Of a stretch of 64,000 nucleotides of DNA, positions 42,958 to 52,984 are shown in pieces (within the stretch, counting starts at the first letter, position 1; every line of letters begins with the position of its first letter). The DNA comes from JAAELZ01 sp047639475 (GTDB lineage Bacteria > Pseudomonadota > Gammaproteobacteria > Arenicellales > Poriferihabitantaceae). Location: contig JBLIOD010000002.1 of NCBI GenBank assembly GCA_047639475.1, positions 1-64,000 of the forward strand, given 5' to 3'. The position numbers and the translations under genes were made by a program. The notes beneath the pieces were generated by a model. It did no database searches. It saw nothing but the letters and a program-made list of their open reading frames with translations, and was not told where the DNA came from.

Positions 42958-44775
42958 TTAACTATGCCCTTCGTAGAGCGAAGCCACTATATCAGCACTT
43001 TTCTCAAGCACCCGTTTGCGACGTACTTTTAGCGTCGGGGTTAAGGTTTCATCTTCAATGGTCCAGGGCTTTTCCATTATGGCGAATTGATAGATGCGTG
43101 CGTATCCCGGAAATTCGCTCAAATGTTCCTTTATGCGTGATTCTAAAACAAGCCGAAGCGCGGCATCACTATTGTCCTTATGACGCTGCTGCCACTTGGC
43201 TTTCTCTTCTGCTTCAATCACGATTAACGCACTGAGATAGGGCTTTCCTTCACCAATAACCAAAGACTGCTCAATTAAAGGGTCGAGAATCAGCGCTGAC
43301 TCAATGTCTGCTGGTGGCACCTTCTCGCCGTTGGCCAACACCAATATTTCTTTTAAACGGCCAGTTATGACCAAACTATCGCCTTCGAAACGGGCCACAT
43401 CGCCGGTGCGCAACCAGCCATCATCGGTCATGTCATCTGCTGTGGCTGCTTCGTTCTGCCAATATCCCTTCATGATGCCAGGGCTGAAGACAATTAACTC
43501 GCCCGTTACGTCGTCAAAACGTGCTTTCACATTTCTTAATAAAGGGCCAACGCTATGCGGTAGGTTATTTTCGTGGGTATTCACGCTTAAAATAGGGCTA
43601 GTTTCGGTTAAGCCATAACCTTGTAATATAGGAATGCCCAAGCCAAGGAAGAACTCGGCAATTTTTGCTGGCATGGCCGCGCCGCCAACAATGGCAATAC
43701 GTACACGACCACCTAAGCGGTCGCGCACTTTTTGACCCACCAACTTATCTAATAGCGGAAACATAATTTGCCGCGGTGACCACGCTTTTCTACCTAGATC
43801 ATATTGAAAGCGTTGCCAGCCTGTTTTTACGGCTTGTTTGAATAAAAAGCGTTTGATTGTTGATTCGCTTTCTAGTGTGTCATTGATACGCCCATACACT
43901 CGCTCAAAAATACGGGGCACGGTAATCATGATAGTCGGTTTGATTTCAGCCAAGTCATCAACCAGTTCAGGAATGGACCGATTAAATGCCACCTTGGCGC
44001 CGGCCATCATCATAAAATAGTAACCGACTGTGCGCTCTAAGGTATGTGACAACGGTAAAAATGAAAGATGCGTGTCGTCAGGGGTAACCATAACACTATG
44101 CATTCCCGACCACGCATTCCACAAAATATTTTTGTGGCTGAGCATCACCCCTTTGGGTTGGCCGGTGGTGCCAGAAGTGTAGACGATACTGGCCATAGAA
44201 TGGGGTTCATGATCATGTGTTTTGGGTGGGGTTGTGGCTGCTGCGGCAGCAATCCAATCGTTGATGGCTTGGATGGTTAAGGTACTAGACTCGCACTGGC
44301 TAACACTGCGCAGCATCACCGAGCTCAGGTCATTCGCTGCACTGGCCAATTGGTTAGCTTGTTCTTGATTTTGTATCAGCAGTAACTTACTTCCAGAGTT
44401 CTCCAAAATATAAGCCGAGTTATCCGCTCGGTCGTTGGCATATAAAGGCACTACTACTAAACCTAAACCCAGTGCGGCTTGATCAAAGATGATCCACTCA
44501 AGGCAATTTTCCATCATTACTGCTACTCGGTCACCCTCGCTCAAGCCATCAGCCGTTAGTGCTTTTTGCCATAACCGAACCTGTGCATCGACTTCTATCC
44601 AGCTGAGTCCTTGCCATTGATGAGTCTTATCATTGAAAAAACGATAGGCTTCTTTATTGGGGCTACGTTTAACACGTGCGCGAAACAAACCGTCTAGTGT
44701 TAAAGCTTCATTCAAACTGATCATATGCGGTGGAACCGCTGATTCGTCAAATTCTTGGTATGCCGGATGACTCAT
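42958..44775 (-). CDS. fadD: Long-chain-fatty-acid--CoA ligase (AMP-forming)
   Basis: The enzyme activates long-chain fatty acids through an acyl-AMP. The 605-residue protein has the AMP-binding P-loop VYTSGTTGQPKGVMLSHKN, the YGLTETSP block, WLRTGDVARFEGD and the lysine-bearing GRLKEILVLANGEKV. It belongs to the large long-chain (FAA1-like) group more than to E. coli FadD, so the symbol is by role. It is the last gene of the beta-oxidation operon, 20 bases after fadJ. Confidence 0.88.
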   Translation of the reverse strand: MSHPAYQEFDESAVPPHMISLNEALTLDGLFRARVKRSPNKEAYRFFNDKTHQWQGLSWIEVDAQVRLWQKALTADGLSEGDRVAVMMENCLEWIIFDQAALGLGLVVVPLYANDRADNSAYILENSGSKLLLIQNQEQANQLASAANDLSSVMLRSVSQCESSTLTIQAINDWIAAAAATTPPKTHDHEPHSMASIVYTSGTTGQPKGVMLSHKNILWNAWSGMHSVMVTPDDTHLSFLPLSHTLERTVGYYFMMMAGAKVAFNRSIPELVDDLAEIKPTIMITVPRIFERVYGRINDTLESESTIKRFLFKQAVKTGWQRFQYDLGRKAWSPRQIMFPLLDKLVGQKVRDRLGGRVRIAIVGGAAMPAKIAEFFLGLGIPILQGYGLTETSPILSVNTHENNLPHSVGPLLRNVKARFDDVTGELIVFSPGIMKGYWQNEAATADDMTDDGWLRTGDVARFEGDSLVITGRLKEILVLANGEKVPPADIESALILDPLIEQSLVIGEGKPYLSALIVIEAEEKAKWQQRHKDNSDAALRLVLESRIKEHLSEFPGYARIYQFAIMEKPWTIEDETLTPTLKVRRKRVLEKSADIVASLYEGHS

Positions 44776-44795
44776 AAGATAGTCTCAATGTTTGT

Positions 44796-46832
44796 TTAAA
44801 TAAAGGTTTTCCACCCTTCGCTCGGGGTATATCTTGCCCCTTTTTGTTCCGCAAGCTTTTGTAGCTTTGTTAGTATGTCAGTCGCGTCGCGGTCTTGTAT
44901 GGTTTTAATCGGGCCGCCTGTAAAGGGGGCATAACCCGTTCCAAAAATCACCCCACCATCTAGGTGTTGTTGGCTCTCGACAATGCCCTCATCTAAACAA
45001 GCAACGCATTCGTTTAACAAAGGCAGTATCAGTCTATCTTGTATGGCCAACGTTTGCTCGACTGAGAGCTGCGCTTTTTGCTTGACGGGTTTGCCTTTTT
45101 TATATCGGTAAAAGCCCATACCCGTTTTTTTGCCTAAATGGCCGTTGTCTATCAATTCCTTAAGCTGACTCGGCACATTTTTTGTTCCCAAAATGTTATC
45201 TGCTACATGTTTACAGATATCTAGTCCCACCACGTCCGCCAATTCAACGGGGCCCATTGGCATACCGTATTCAAGTGCAGCCTTATCGATGGCTTCCAGA
45301 GTATGGCCCTCTTTATTGAGGTGTACTGCTTCGATCAGATAAGGCACCAATACTCGGTTTACCAAGAAGCCAGGACTGCTCTTTATCGGCACCGGTAGGC
45401 GTTTGATTTGTCTGGCAAACTGAGCGGCTCCGGTAGTTATTTTCTTTAGCGTTTTAACGCCTGATACCACTTCAATGAGTTGCATCTTGGCAACTGGATT
45501 GAAAAAGTGTATCCCCACTAATCGACCTGGCTTCTTTAGGGCATTAGCAATATCCTCAATGGGAATACTACTGGTGTTGGTGGCAAGAATGGCATCGGGT
45601 CGCGCCATTTTTTCTAGGGCTTTGAACACCGTCTGCTTTACTTCTAAGTCTTCGAAAATAGCTTCTAAAATAAGATCGGCTTTTTTAACGCCTTCTCCTC
45701 GAAGGTCAGGTGTTAATCTATCCATAGCCCCCTGTACTGCACGGTCGGCCTTTAGCTTTTTCTTGAAGAGTTTTTTAGCTCGCTGTAGCGCACGGGTAAT
45801 GCTCTCTGGGTTGCGATCTTGTAGCGTAACCCGCAATCCTTGCAGTGCTGCCCAGGCAGCGATATCACCGCCCATTACGCCTGCACCAATAACATGTAGA
45901 TGTTTTATCGGTATCGCATTCTGAGCCTTACCTGCTTGCTTAAGCGTCTCTTGAAGAAAGAATACCCTGACTAAATTGCGCGAAGTAGGGTGTGATGCCA
46001 ACGCTGATACTGAGTCAGCTTCGGCTTTGAACATGGCTTCTCTATCAGCGCCATGTTCTTTCCATAGATTAATGAGTGAATAGGGTGCAGGATAATGCCC
46101 TTCGCGCGCCTTGTGGGCGACCAGTCTTTTTAGATAAGCAGCCAGCAGGGGTCTGGCGATGGCAGAGTTAAGGATTCGTTGCCCTTTGCTCAGTGATGCT
46201 TTGGGTGGAGCACGTTTTACAAAGTCTTCAACCGCCAAGTCGAAATGCCGTTTGGGAATGGCTCTGTCGACCAAGCCCAACTTGGCCGCTTTGCGTGCGA
46301 TTAGGCTGCGTCCGCTCAGCATTAAGTCCATGCCCAGTATCGGGCCTACTGTTTCAATTAGCCTAACGGTGCCGCCAAAAGCTGGGTGAATACCTAAGCG
46401 AATTTCGGGAACGCCCAGCCGGCAACTGGGGGCATCTTCAGTAATTCTATAATCGCAGGCTAGCGCCAGCTCGAGACCACCGCCAAGGCAAAAACCATGA
46501 ATAAGGGCAATAGTGGGAATAGGCAAGCTTTCTATTGTTGCGCAAACTGCCTGTCCCCCAGCGACTAAATCACGAGCCTCTTGCGCTGATTGAATATGGG
46601 TGAATTCTTCAATGTCTGCCCCAACAACAAAGCTGGCACGCTTAGCTGATTGGATAACCAAAGCTCTCGGTGATGCAGCTTCTATGATTGTAAGCGCCGT
46701 CGCGAGTTCGCTAATAGTGCTCCTAGATAAGGTATTAACGTTGCTTTTATGCTGGTCGAAGGTCAGCCATGTGATATTTTCGGCATCGAATTTAAGTGAC
46801 CAATGTTTTAGTTTGTTCGTGTTACTAGTCAT
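44796..46832 (-). CDS. fadJ: Fatty-acid oxidation multifunctional protein, FadJ-type
   Basis: A 678-residue bifunctional enzyme. The N-terminal crotonase domain (about 1-190) has LIHGFCLGGGLELALACDYRI and the catalytic glutamates. The C-terminal 3-hydroxyacyl-CoA dehydrogenase domain (from about 313) has the Rossmann motif VIGAGVMGGDIAAWAA, followed by LVGIHFFNPVAKM, PGFLVNRVL and PMGPVELADVVG. It should form a complex with FadI. The gap to fadI is three bases. Choice of FadJ over FadB follows from the FadI partner. Confidence 0.88.
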   Translation of the reverse strand: MTSNTNKLKHWSLKFDAENITWLTFDQHKSNVNTLSRSTISELATALTIIEAASPRALVIQSAKRASFVVGADIEEFTHIQSAQEARDLVAGGQAVCATIESLPIPTIALIHGFCLGGGLELALACDYRITEDAPSCRLGVPEIRLGIHPAFGGTVRLIETVGPILGMDLMLSGRSLIARKAAKLGLVDRAIPKRHFDLAVEDFVKRAPPKASLSKGQRILNSAIARPLLAAYLKRLVAHKAREGHYPAPYSLINLWKEHGADREAMFKAEADSVSALASHPTSRNLVRVFFLQETLKQAGKAQNAIPIKHLHVIGAGVMGGDIAAWAALQGLRVTLQDRNPESITRALQRAKKLFKKKLKADRAVQGAMDRLTPDLRGEGVKKADLILEAIFEDLEVKQTVFKALEKMARPDAILATNTSSIPIEDIANALKKPGRLVGIHFFNPVAKMQLIEVVSGVKTLKKITTGAAQFARQIKRLPVPIKSSPGFLVNRVLVPYLIEAVHLNKEGHTLEAIDKAALEYGMPMGPVELADVVGLDICKHVADNILGTKNVPSQLKELIDNGHLGKKTGMGFYRYKKGKPVKQKAQLSVEQTLAIQDRLILPLLNECVACLDEGIVESQQHLDGGVIFGTGYAPFTGGPIKTIQDRDATDILTKLQKLAEQKGARYTPSEGWKTFI

Positions 46833-46835
46833 GAT

Positions 46836-48143
46836 TTAATTCTCTATGCGTTCAATCAATGTAGCACCGCCTTGGCCACCGCCTATACACAAAGTAGCGA
46901 TTCCTCGTTTGGCATTTTTATTTTCTAATACATGCAGAAGATGCAGAATAATTCGCACGCCTGTCGCGCCGATAGGATGACCTAAACTGACGCCGCCACC
47001 ATCCAAGTTAAGGCGGTCGTGGTCAATGCTCCCCATGGCTTGTTCTAAGCCTAACTCTTGTTGGCAGTATTCGTCATTTTCCCACGCGGCAAGACAACCC
47101 AGAACTTGACCCGCGAAGGCCTCATTGATTTCCCAGTAATCGATATCCTTTAGGCTAAGATTATTAGCCTGTAAAATGGGAGTAGTAGCATGCACTGGAC
47201 CGAGGCCCATTTGGCGTGGGTCGAGCCCCGCCCATTCGCAGTGGATAATTTTAGCGCGTGGTTTTAGGTTGAACTCTTTGACGGCCTCTTCACTCGCTAA
47301 TAAGCACCATGCACTGCCATCTGTGACCTGTGAACTGTTTCCCGCGGTCACTTTGCCGTACGGACGATCAAATATTGATCGAAGCTTTGCCAGTCTCTCT
47401 ACGCTGGAATCGCGTCTCAGACCATCATCCACATCGTAATAACGCCCGTCACCATCTATCGCGATTTCTATTTCATTGGCTAAGCGACCTTCATCGATAG
47501 CCGCGGCTAACCGTTTATGACTGCGTGTGGCATATTCGTCCATTTGAGTGCGGGTGATGCCAAATTTATCCGCGATCACTTCTGTGGTTTGACCCATGGA
47601 TAAACCGACGATAGGATCGCGTAAACCTTTCAATAAAGCAATTTCGGGTGCCAGCATACTGGGGCGAAATTGAGTTATTGCGGCTATTTTTTGCATTATA
47701 TTTTTGGCCTTCATCCACTTTCCAAGCCAGGTTACCATTCCATGATTAAACATCACGGGTGAATGACTCATGGCTTCGGTACCGCCTGCAAGAACCAAGT
47801 TTGCTCGGCCAGATTGTATGTCTTTTAGCGCAGAATCAACTGCCTGCATACCAGAAGCGCAATTACGTTGTACTGTCCACCCGGGTACTTTTTTACCGCA
47901 GCCTAAGCGCAGTGAGACTACTCTGCCTATATTGGCTTCATCTGCAGCGGGAATCATGCACCCCAAGATAACTTCATCTAAATCGCTGGGTTTAAAGGGC
48001 TGACGTTCTAGGAGCGGCCTGCCTGCCGCTACAGCCAGGTCGGCTGCTTTAAATGGTCCAGGGGTACTTTTGGCTTTCAAAAAAGGCGTTCGAGCCCCAT
48101 CAATTAAATACACTTCGCGCGTTTTTGGTGGGGAGTTCGTCAT
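46836..48143 (-). CDS. fadI: Acetyl-CoA C-acyltransferase (3-ketoacyl-CoA thiolase), FadI-type
   Basis: FadI cleaves 3-ketoacyl-CoA in beta-oxidation. From the ATG at 48143 it is 435 residues, the usual FadI length, with a Shine-Dalgarno AAGG four bases upstream. An upstream ATG at 48245 would start inside fadE and was rejected. Catalytic residues are Cys in QRNCASGMQAVDS, the GGGVSLGHPIGATG His and the CIGGGQGGA Cys near the C-terminus. Confidence 0.92.
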   Translation of the reverse strand: MTNSPPKTREVYLIDGARTPFLKAKSTPGPFKAADLAVAAGRPLLERQPFKPSDLDEVILGCMIPAADEANIGRVVSLRLGCGKKVPGWTVQRNCASGMQAVDSALKDIQSGRANLVLAGGTEAMSHSPVMFNHGMVTWLGKWMKAKNIMQKIAAITQFRPSMLAPEIALLKGLRDPIVGLSMGQTTEVIADKFGITRTQMDEYATRSHKRLAAAIDEGRLANEIEIAIDGDGRYYDVDDGLRRDSSVERLAKLRSIFDRPYGKVTAGNSSQVTDGSAWCLLASEEAVKEFNLKPRAKIIHCEWAGLDPRQMGLGPVHATTPILQANNLSLKDIDYWEINEAFAGQVLGCLAAWENDEYCQQELGLEQAMGSIDHDRLNLDGGGVSLGHPIGATGVRIILHLLHVLENKNAKRGIATLCIGGGQGGATLIERIEN

Positions 48144-48171
48144 ATTACCTTGGACTGAGTTTAGGGTGGTT

Positions 48172-50592
48172 TCAAGTGAACGTACTACTAGGGAATTGAT
48201 CGACTTGAATGATTTTATTTCTGGCGGTTGCAGCTTGAATAACAATATTGGCTTGTGATTGCGTGATCACTTTTTTCTGCACCATTTCTGTTGCGAGGCT
48301 AATCACATTTTCGAAGGTCATGGCGCTCTTACCCGTTTCTTTTCGTACCTTTCGTTCAATATCTTCGGCCTCAATGACCAAGGGAAGCGCTGCTTCTATT
48401 TGCCCGCTGCGCCCTTCCAAATTGCTAGTATAAACGCCTTCACATAATCGACTTCTTGTTGAAGAAGGGTTCAAAAGTATTTTAGCAATCTCCGCGTCTA
48501 AGTGGTCGTTCGGCTTGTTACGCCTTGCATAAAATGGGAAATACAGGCATTTCAGTAGTTGACCTAAATAAGTGCTCGGGTAGTTTTTTAGCGTGTCCAA
48601 TAACGCCTGTTCCGTTTGATAGAGAGCGTGCTGACAGGACCAATCTAATAGTGCTTTGTCTTCGTAAGGTTCACCTTCGTCATGAAAGCGCTTCAAGCTG
48701 GCTGAACACAGATAAAGTTGACTGAGTGCATCGCCTAGCCTAGCTGATAAACGCTCGCTGCGTTTAAGTCGGCTACCTAGTACGCTGATGGAAACATCAG
48801 CAAGAAAAGCGTAAGTCGCACTATAACGTGAGACTTGCTGGTAGTAGCTTCTCGCTAGGCTTGCTTTAGGGGCACCAGCAAATAAACTGTTGGTCATCCC
48901 GTGCCAAAAACCTCGGACAGCGACGCTTAGCGTGTGCCCTATATGGGCATTTACAGCCGTGTCAAACTTGTCTGCGCTGTTTTTTTCAGCTGATTGCGCT
49001 GCATGAACTTCGGCGAGCAAATACGGATGGCAGCGCATCGCGCCTTGACCAAAGATAATTAGCGCACGGGTTAAAATATTGGCGCCTTCCACGGTGATAG
49101 CAATTGGAATCGTTTGGTAGGCTCGGGCGAAAAGGTTATTGGGCCCTAAGCAAATACCCGAACCGCCTTGTATATCCATTGCATCATTCACGGTGGTGCG
49201 TAGGTTCTCTGTGAGATGGTATTTCAAAATAGCCGAAATAACAGAAGGGCGCTCTCCGTTGTCTAGTGCGGCGCAGGTCATTTTGCGTGCGGCGTTCATT
49301 TGATAAGTATGTCCGCCAATACGTGCCAATGCTTCTTGCACGCCTTCAAAATTACCAATGGACGTATTGAATTGCTTGCGAATGCGGGCATAGGCACCAG
49401 TGGTTTTTGCAGCCAGTGTGGCACCGCCGCAACTTAACGCAGGTAACGAAATACAGCGGCCAGCGGCAAGACTTTCCATTAGCATCTTCCAGCCTTTACC
49501 CACACCATCTTGCCCCCCAATAACCCACTGCAGTGGAATGAAGACGTCTTTGCCGCGGGTAGGGCCATTCATGAATGCAGAGTCTAACGGGAAGTGACGT
49601 TCACCGATTTCTACTCCTGGAGTGCTGGTGGGAATCAGCGCGCAGGTAATGCCTGGGTGTTGCACATCACTCAGTAATTTATCTGGATCGTGTAGGTCAA
49701 AAGCCAAGCCCATTACCGTGGCAACAGGGGCCAAAGTGATGTAACGCTTGTTCCAAGTGACGCGCATGCCGATGTGTTCTTGGCCGTAGGCATCTTTTTC
49801 GACGCAGACAATTCCCTTGTCAGGAATGGCCGCTGCGTCGCTGCCGGCTTCTGGGCTGGTCAGCGCAAAGCACGGGATATCTTCACCGACAGCCAGTGTG
49901 GGTAAATACTGGTCACGTTGAGCTTGCGTGCCGTAGTGAAGCAGCAGCTCACCAGGGCCTAAGGAATTAGGCACCATGACGGTGACCGCCACGCTAATAG
50001 AGCGTGTGGCTATTTTGGTGACAACGCAAGAATGAGCATAGTGAGAAAACTCCAAACCGCCGTACTGACGAGGAATGATCATGCCCAAGAAGCGTTTTTC
50101 CTTTATAAATGCCCATACTTCTGGACTGAGATCACGTTTTACGAAAGTGGTGTCCCAATCGTCGATCATGGCGCACAATGTTTCAACTGGACCATTCATG
50201 AAGGCCAGCTCTTCATCGCTGAGTTTGGCGGTAGGGTAATCTAAGAGTCGTTGCCAGTTGGGCTTGCCGCTAAAAATTTCACCGTCCCACCACACTGTGC
50301 CAGCCTCTAGGGCTTCTTGCTCTGTTTGTGATACTTTGGGCATGGCCTTCTTGAACAGTCGCAGCAGAGGAAAGGTAATTAGCTTTTTTCGTATACCTGC
50401 TACGCTAAAGATGGCAAAAAAGACGGACAAAACTACGAATACGCTCATGCTGTAAAAGCCCAAGACCTTAAGCGTGATTCCAGAAACTAATGCCAAGGTA
50501 GCAGTAGCAAAAGCGATAGCGGAGCCTAATCGCAAAAATGCGACTAGCGATAGTGCGATGAAAAATATCAGCAGTAACCAAGAGGTGGTCAT
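48172..50592 (-). CDS. fadE: Acyl-CoA dehydrogenase, FadE type
   Basis: FadE introduces the trans-2 double bond in the first step of beta-oxidation. The 806-residue protein (E. coli 814) has three N-terminal membrane segments, then the acyl-CoA dehydrogenase fold with FALTSPEAGSDAAAIPDKG, RYITLAPVATVMGLAFDL, GPTRGKDVFIPL, TTVNDAMDIQGGSGI and VEGANILTRA. The N-terminal anchor and long C-terminal domain are FadE features. Its start overlaps the upstream gene by four bases (ATGA). Confidence 0.93.
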   Translation of the reverse strand: MTTSWLLLIFFIALSLVAFLRLGSAIAFATATLALVSGITLKVLGFYSMSVFVVLSVFFAIFSVAGIRKKLITFPLLRLFKKAMPKVSQTEQEALEAGTVWWDGEIFSGKPNWQRLLDYPTAKLSDEELAFMNGPVETLCAMIDDWDTTFVKRDLSPEVWAFIKEKRFLGMIIPRQYGGLEFSHYAHSCVVTKIATRSISVAVTVMVPNSLGPGELLLHYGTQAQRDQYLPTLAVGEDIPCFALTSPEAGSDAAAIPDKGIVCVEKDAYGQEHIGMRVTWNKRYITLAPVATVMGLAFDLHDPDKLLSDVQHPGITCALIPTSTPGVEIGERHFPLDSAFMNGPTRGKDVFIPLQWVIGGQDGVGKGWKMLMESLAAGRCISLPALSCGGATLAAKTTGAYARIRKQFNTSIGNFEGVQEALARIGGHTYQMNAARKMTCAALDNGERPSVISAILKYHLTENLRTTVNDAMDIQGGSGICLGPNNLFARAYQTIPIAITVEGANILTRALIIFGQGAMRCHPYLLAEVHAAQSAEKNSADKFDTAVNAHIGHTLSVAVRGFWHGMTNSLFAGAPKASLARSYYQQVSRYSATYAFLADVSISVLGSRLKRSERLSARLGDALSQLYLCSASLKRFHDEGEPYEDKALLDWSCQHALYQTEQALLDTLKNYPSTYLGQLLKCLYFPFYARRNKPNDHLDAEIAKILLNPSSTRSRLCEGVYTSNLEGRSGQIEAALPLVIEAEDIERKVRKETGKSAMTFENVISLATEMVQKKVITQSQANIVIQAATARNKIIQVDQFPSSTFT

Positions 50593-51449
50593 ACGTCTAC
50601 CTTGGTTTGTTGATCGTTGCTGCGCTGGTATTCAGGCGCTATATTTGGGTTGTCTGGATAGCCCTTGTCACCTTTGGCCCAAGGTAGATGATGATAGTAA
50701 CGCCGTTCGTTCCACGTGTATTTGGGGAATTTAACAATCGTAAAAAACGGTGAAATGTCGAAGTCAGAAGGGGAAAACAACTTGGCATTACGTTTAAAAA
50801 GACGGCGATGTCCCTCATTGTTAGGCGATAAAATGGGCAAGATGGGAAAGTTAACATCTTGAAATGCATCAGCGATTAACGTCGAACAGACAATTTTGGT
50901 TTCTGGCCCGGCATTGTGTTCAAACAAACTAGATCGCCATCGTCTCGGGAGAATGCCATAAGGAAATAGAAACCTTGCTAAGTCTAGCAGTTGTCTTACG
51001 TTGTACTCCGCGCCTAACCGTTTGCAAACGTACTCGACTACCTGATTGCGGTCATTATGTGACAAACCGTTCGGGCGGCAAATTCTTACCCTAAAATTAC
51101 GATATTGCTCAATGTCCTCTAGAATGGTGCCTTTGCCTAGTTCCGCTTCAACCACAAAGGGGGCATTGGCCGATTCAGTGAATTTCTCGAGGTTGAGCTT
51201 GGTCGGTAAATGGGCCAAAAAGTCAGCAGGCCGACCTACACAAATGGCCGAGTGCGACCAGCGACTTTGGGTGATAGTTTGAATAATACGGCTTACCTGC
51301 GACTGGCCTTCAACCAGCAATACGTCACCAGGAAGAATCTCATCCTTCATTCGATCAAAATCAATTAACCCCTCATCATAGGCGTCAAGTGACTTTGTTA
51401 GCCAACCTATAATTTTTGAACCTACTTTGTTTCGAAGGATTTGTAGCAT
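50589..51449 (-). CDS. YiiX-like permuted papain-fold hydrolase in the fad operon
   Basis: The 286-residue protein resembles the YiiX/YebB family, a circularly permuted NlpC/P60-LRAT fold. The His block is WSHSAICVG (after GDVLLVEGQ) and the Cys block is VCSTLIADAFQD, in permuted order. It lacks a clear signal peptide. Relatives act as lipid acyltransferases, thioesterases or amidases. It is the first gene of the beta-oxidation operon and overlaps fadE by four bases, suggesting a role in supplying or trimming acyl chains, which is inference. It could instead be a peptidase-like enzyme of unrelated use. Confidence 0.7.
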   Translation of the reverse strand: MLQILRNKVGSKIIGWLTKSLDAYDEGLIDFDRMKDEILPGDVLLVEGQSQVSRIIQTITQSRWSHSAICVGRPADFLAHLPTKLNLEKFTESANAPFVVEAELGKGTILEDIEQYRNFRVRICRPNGLSHNDRNQVVEYVCKRLGAEYNVRQLLDLARFLFPYGILPRRWRSSLFEHNAGPETKIVCSTLIADAFQDVNFPILPILSPNNEGHRRLFKRNAKLFSPSDFDISPFFTIVKFPKYTWNERRYYHHLPWAKGDKGYPDNPNIAPEYQRSNDQQTKVDV

Positions 51450-51571
51450 GATTTAAGCGGGACTTTTTAGCCGATAAGTTTACCTCAATTGAGCGTTGCT
51501 TGTGATTTCTTATGACCGCAAAATGGCGCGTTAGTTTCTTTTAGAGCAGTGCCTTTCACACTATGCAACGC

Positions 51572-52564
51572 TTAAGTTGTGATGGAATAAGCTTGTATTG
51601 TGCGCTCAATTTTTTCACCGTCCGGCGCCCCTAAATAGTGATTCCCTTCATGCAACGTACTCACCGGGCAGGTGATCAAAATGGCGGTGGTTTCACTGTT
51701 TTTAGTTCCAAGGCTTATCACCACTCCAGCGCTTTGGGCTCTACCATCGATAAACACCGGAGAACCAATCGCTGGTGCAGCATGGCTAGCTATTTCAGCG
51801 CTGAGCATACGTGTTTTCGGCTTACCTCGATATTTAATCCTTGCGATGATTTCTTGGCCTGGGTAACAACCTTTTTTAAAGTTCACGCCACCTACCAAGT
51901 CTAAGTTGATTGATTGAGGAATGAGTTCGTCTACCAATTCAATGTTTAGCTGAGGTATGCCGTCCGAAATATCCAGTGTTTGCCAATGGCGATGATCAAC
52001 CAACGTGCAGGGCTCGGGAAGTGAACTACAGATATCGATGGCCTTATCGGTTGGCAAGACGACCAAATACCGATTTTGAGTATTGGGTATGGCAGCCGTT
52101 AGTTGACTATCAAAAAGTTTACCCATGTCGTCTGAAGTTGCAGTGTTTTCTTGATAGCCAAATATTACCGTGTCTTCATTATCTGAAAGCGTCACTTTCG
52201 CGCGCATCACAAACATTTGTAACCGGCTTTTCACTTTGGTGATAACTGCCTGAGGAGCAAATAGGAAAAAGCTCTCTTCGTCGCGTTTGATCACGGTAAA
52301 TAAAGCCAGCATTCTGCCTTTTGGCGTACAGTAGGCGCTCAATTGCATATCACCTACTGTTGCTAAATCGCTAATGTCGTTGCTAAGTTGGCCTTGCAAA
52401 AAATTTTGGGCATCTTCACCGGCGCAAACTAAACTACCTAATTGCGATAAATCATAAACGCAAGCTTGCCCTTTTTGTGGCATATTTTCAGACACCAGTT
52501 GGTCATTGTCGTCGACGCTATACCCTTGTTGGGTTAGAAAATTTTGCCAGTCACTGCTTGCCAT
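51572..52564 (-). CDS. ygfZ: Folate-binding Fe-S cluster repair protein YgfZ
   Basis: YgfZ is a GcvT-fold protein that binds tetrahydrofolate and supports repair of certain Fe-S enzymes such as MiaB. The 330-residue protein has the diagnostic KGCYPGQE (Lys231-Gly-Cys233), here inside NFKKGCYPGQEIIARIKYRG, with LQGQLSNDI near the start. It is divergent from the monooxygenase-like gene. Confidence 0.93.
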   Translation of the reverse strand: MASSDWQNFLTQQGYSVDDNDQLVSENMPQKGQACVYDLSQLGSLVCAGEDAQNFLQGQLSNDISDLATVGDMQLSAYCTPKGRMLALFTVIKRDEESFFLFAPQAVITKVKSRLQMFVMRAKVTLSDNEDTVIFGYQENTATSDDMGKLFDSQLTAAIPNTQNRYLVVLPTDKAIDICSSLPEPCTLVDHRHWQTLDISDGIPQLNIELVDELIPQSINLDLVGGVNFKKGCYPGQEIIARIKYRGKPKTRMLSAEIASHAAPAIGSPVFIDGRAQSAGVVISLGTKNSETTAILITCPVSTLHEGNHYLGAPDGEKIERTIQAYSITT

Positions 52565-52600
52565 ATTATTTTTTACTTAGGTTAATTGTTTGAATTGGTT

Positions 52601-52927
52601 ATGAAGAACTTAGTGCCGCCATATTATGCCGTTATTTTCACGTCAAAAAAATCTACAAACTTGGTTAATTATGATCAGACCGCTGATCAGATGGAGCACT
52701 TGGCTGCCCAGCAGCCAGGGTATCTTGATTTTGTAGCGTCTACTTGCGATGACGGGCGGACGGTGGCTACCAGCTATTGGCAAACAGAGGCCGATATTCT
52801 AAATTGGAAAAAACAGCAAGAACATGTTGCAGCACGCCAAATGGGTAAACAAAGCTGGTACGACGAGTTTACCGTCGAAGTGGCTAAAGTAGAGCGCGCG
52901 TATTCTTGGACCAGAGAGACTGGGTAA
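52601..52927 (+). CDS. Antibiotic-biosynthesis monooxygenase (ABM) family protein
   Basis: A 108-residue dimeric ferredoxin-like protein. Visible blocks are PPYYAVIFTSKKS, MEHLAAQQPGYLDFVAS and YWQTEADILNWKKQQEHVAARQ, followed by WYDEFTVEVAKVERAY. Members include haem-degrading and quinol monooxygenases as well as proteins of no known activity. The start is taken at ATG 52601, where similarity begins; TTG at 52586 is also possible. Confidence 0.8.
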   Translation: MKNLVPPYYAVIFTSKKSTNLVNYDQTADQMEHLAAQQPGYLDFVASTCDDGRTVATSYWQTEADILNWKKQQEHVAARQMGKQSWYDEFTVEVAKVERAYSWTRETG

Positions 52928-52984
52928 ACGTTTGAGCGGTAATGTTAGATGCACTCACAGGGTTAAACTTACTGGGGTTAGTTA

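Noticed and set aside
48144..48245. N-terminal extension of fadI
   Set aside because: It overlaps fadE, while the ATG at 48143 has a Shine-Dalgarno and gives the usual FadI length.
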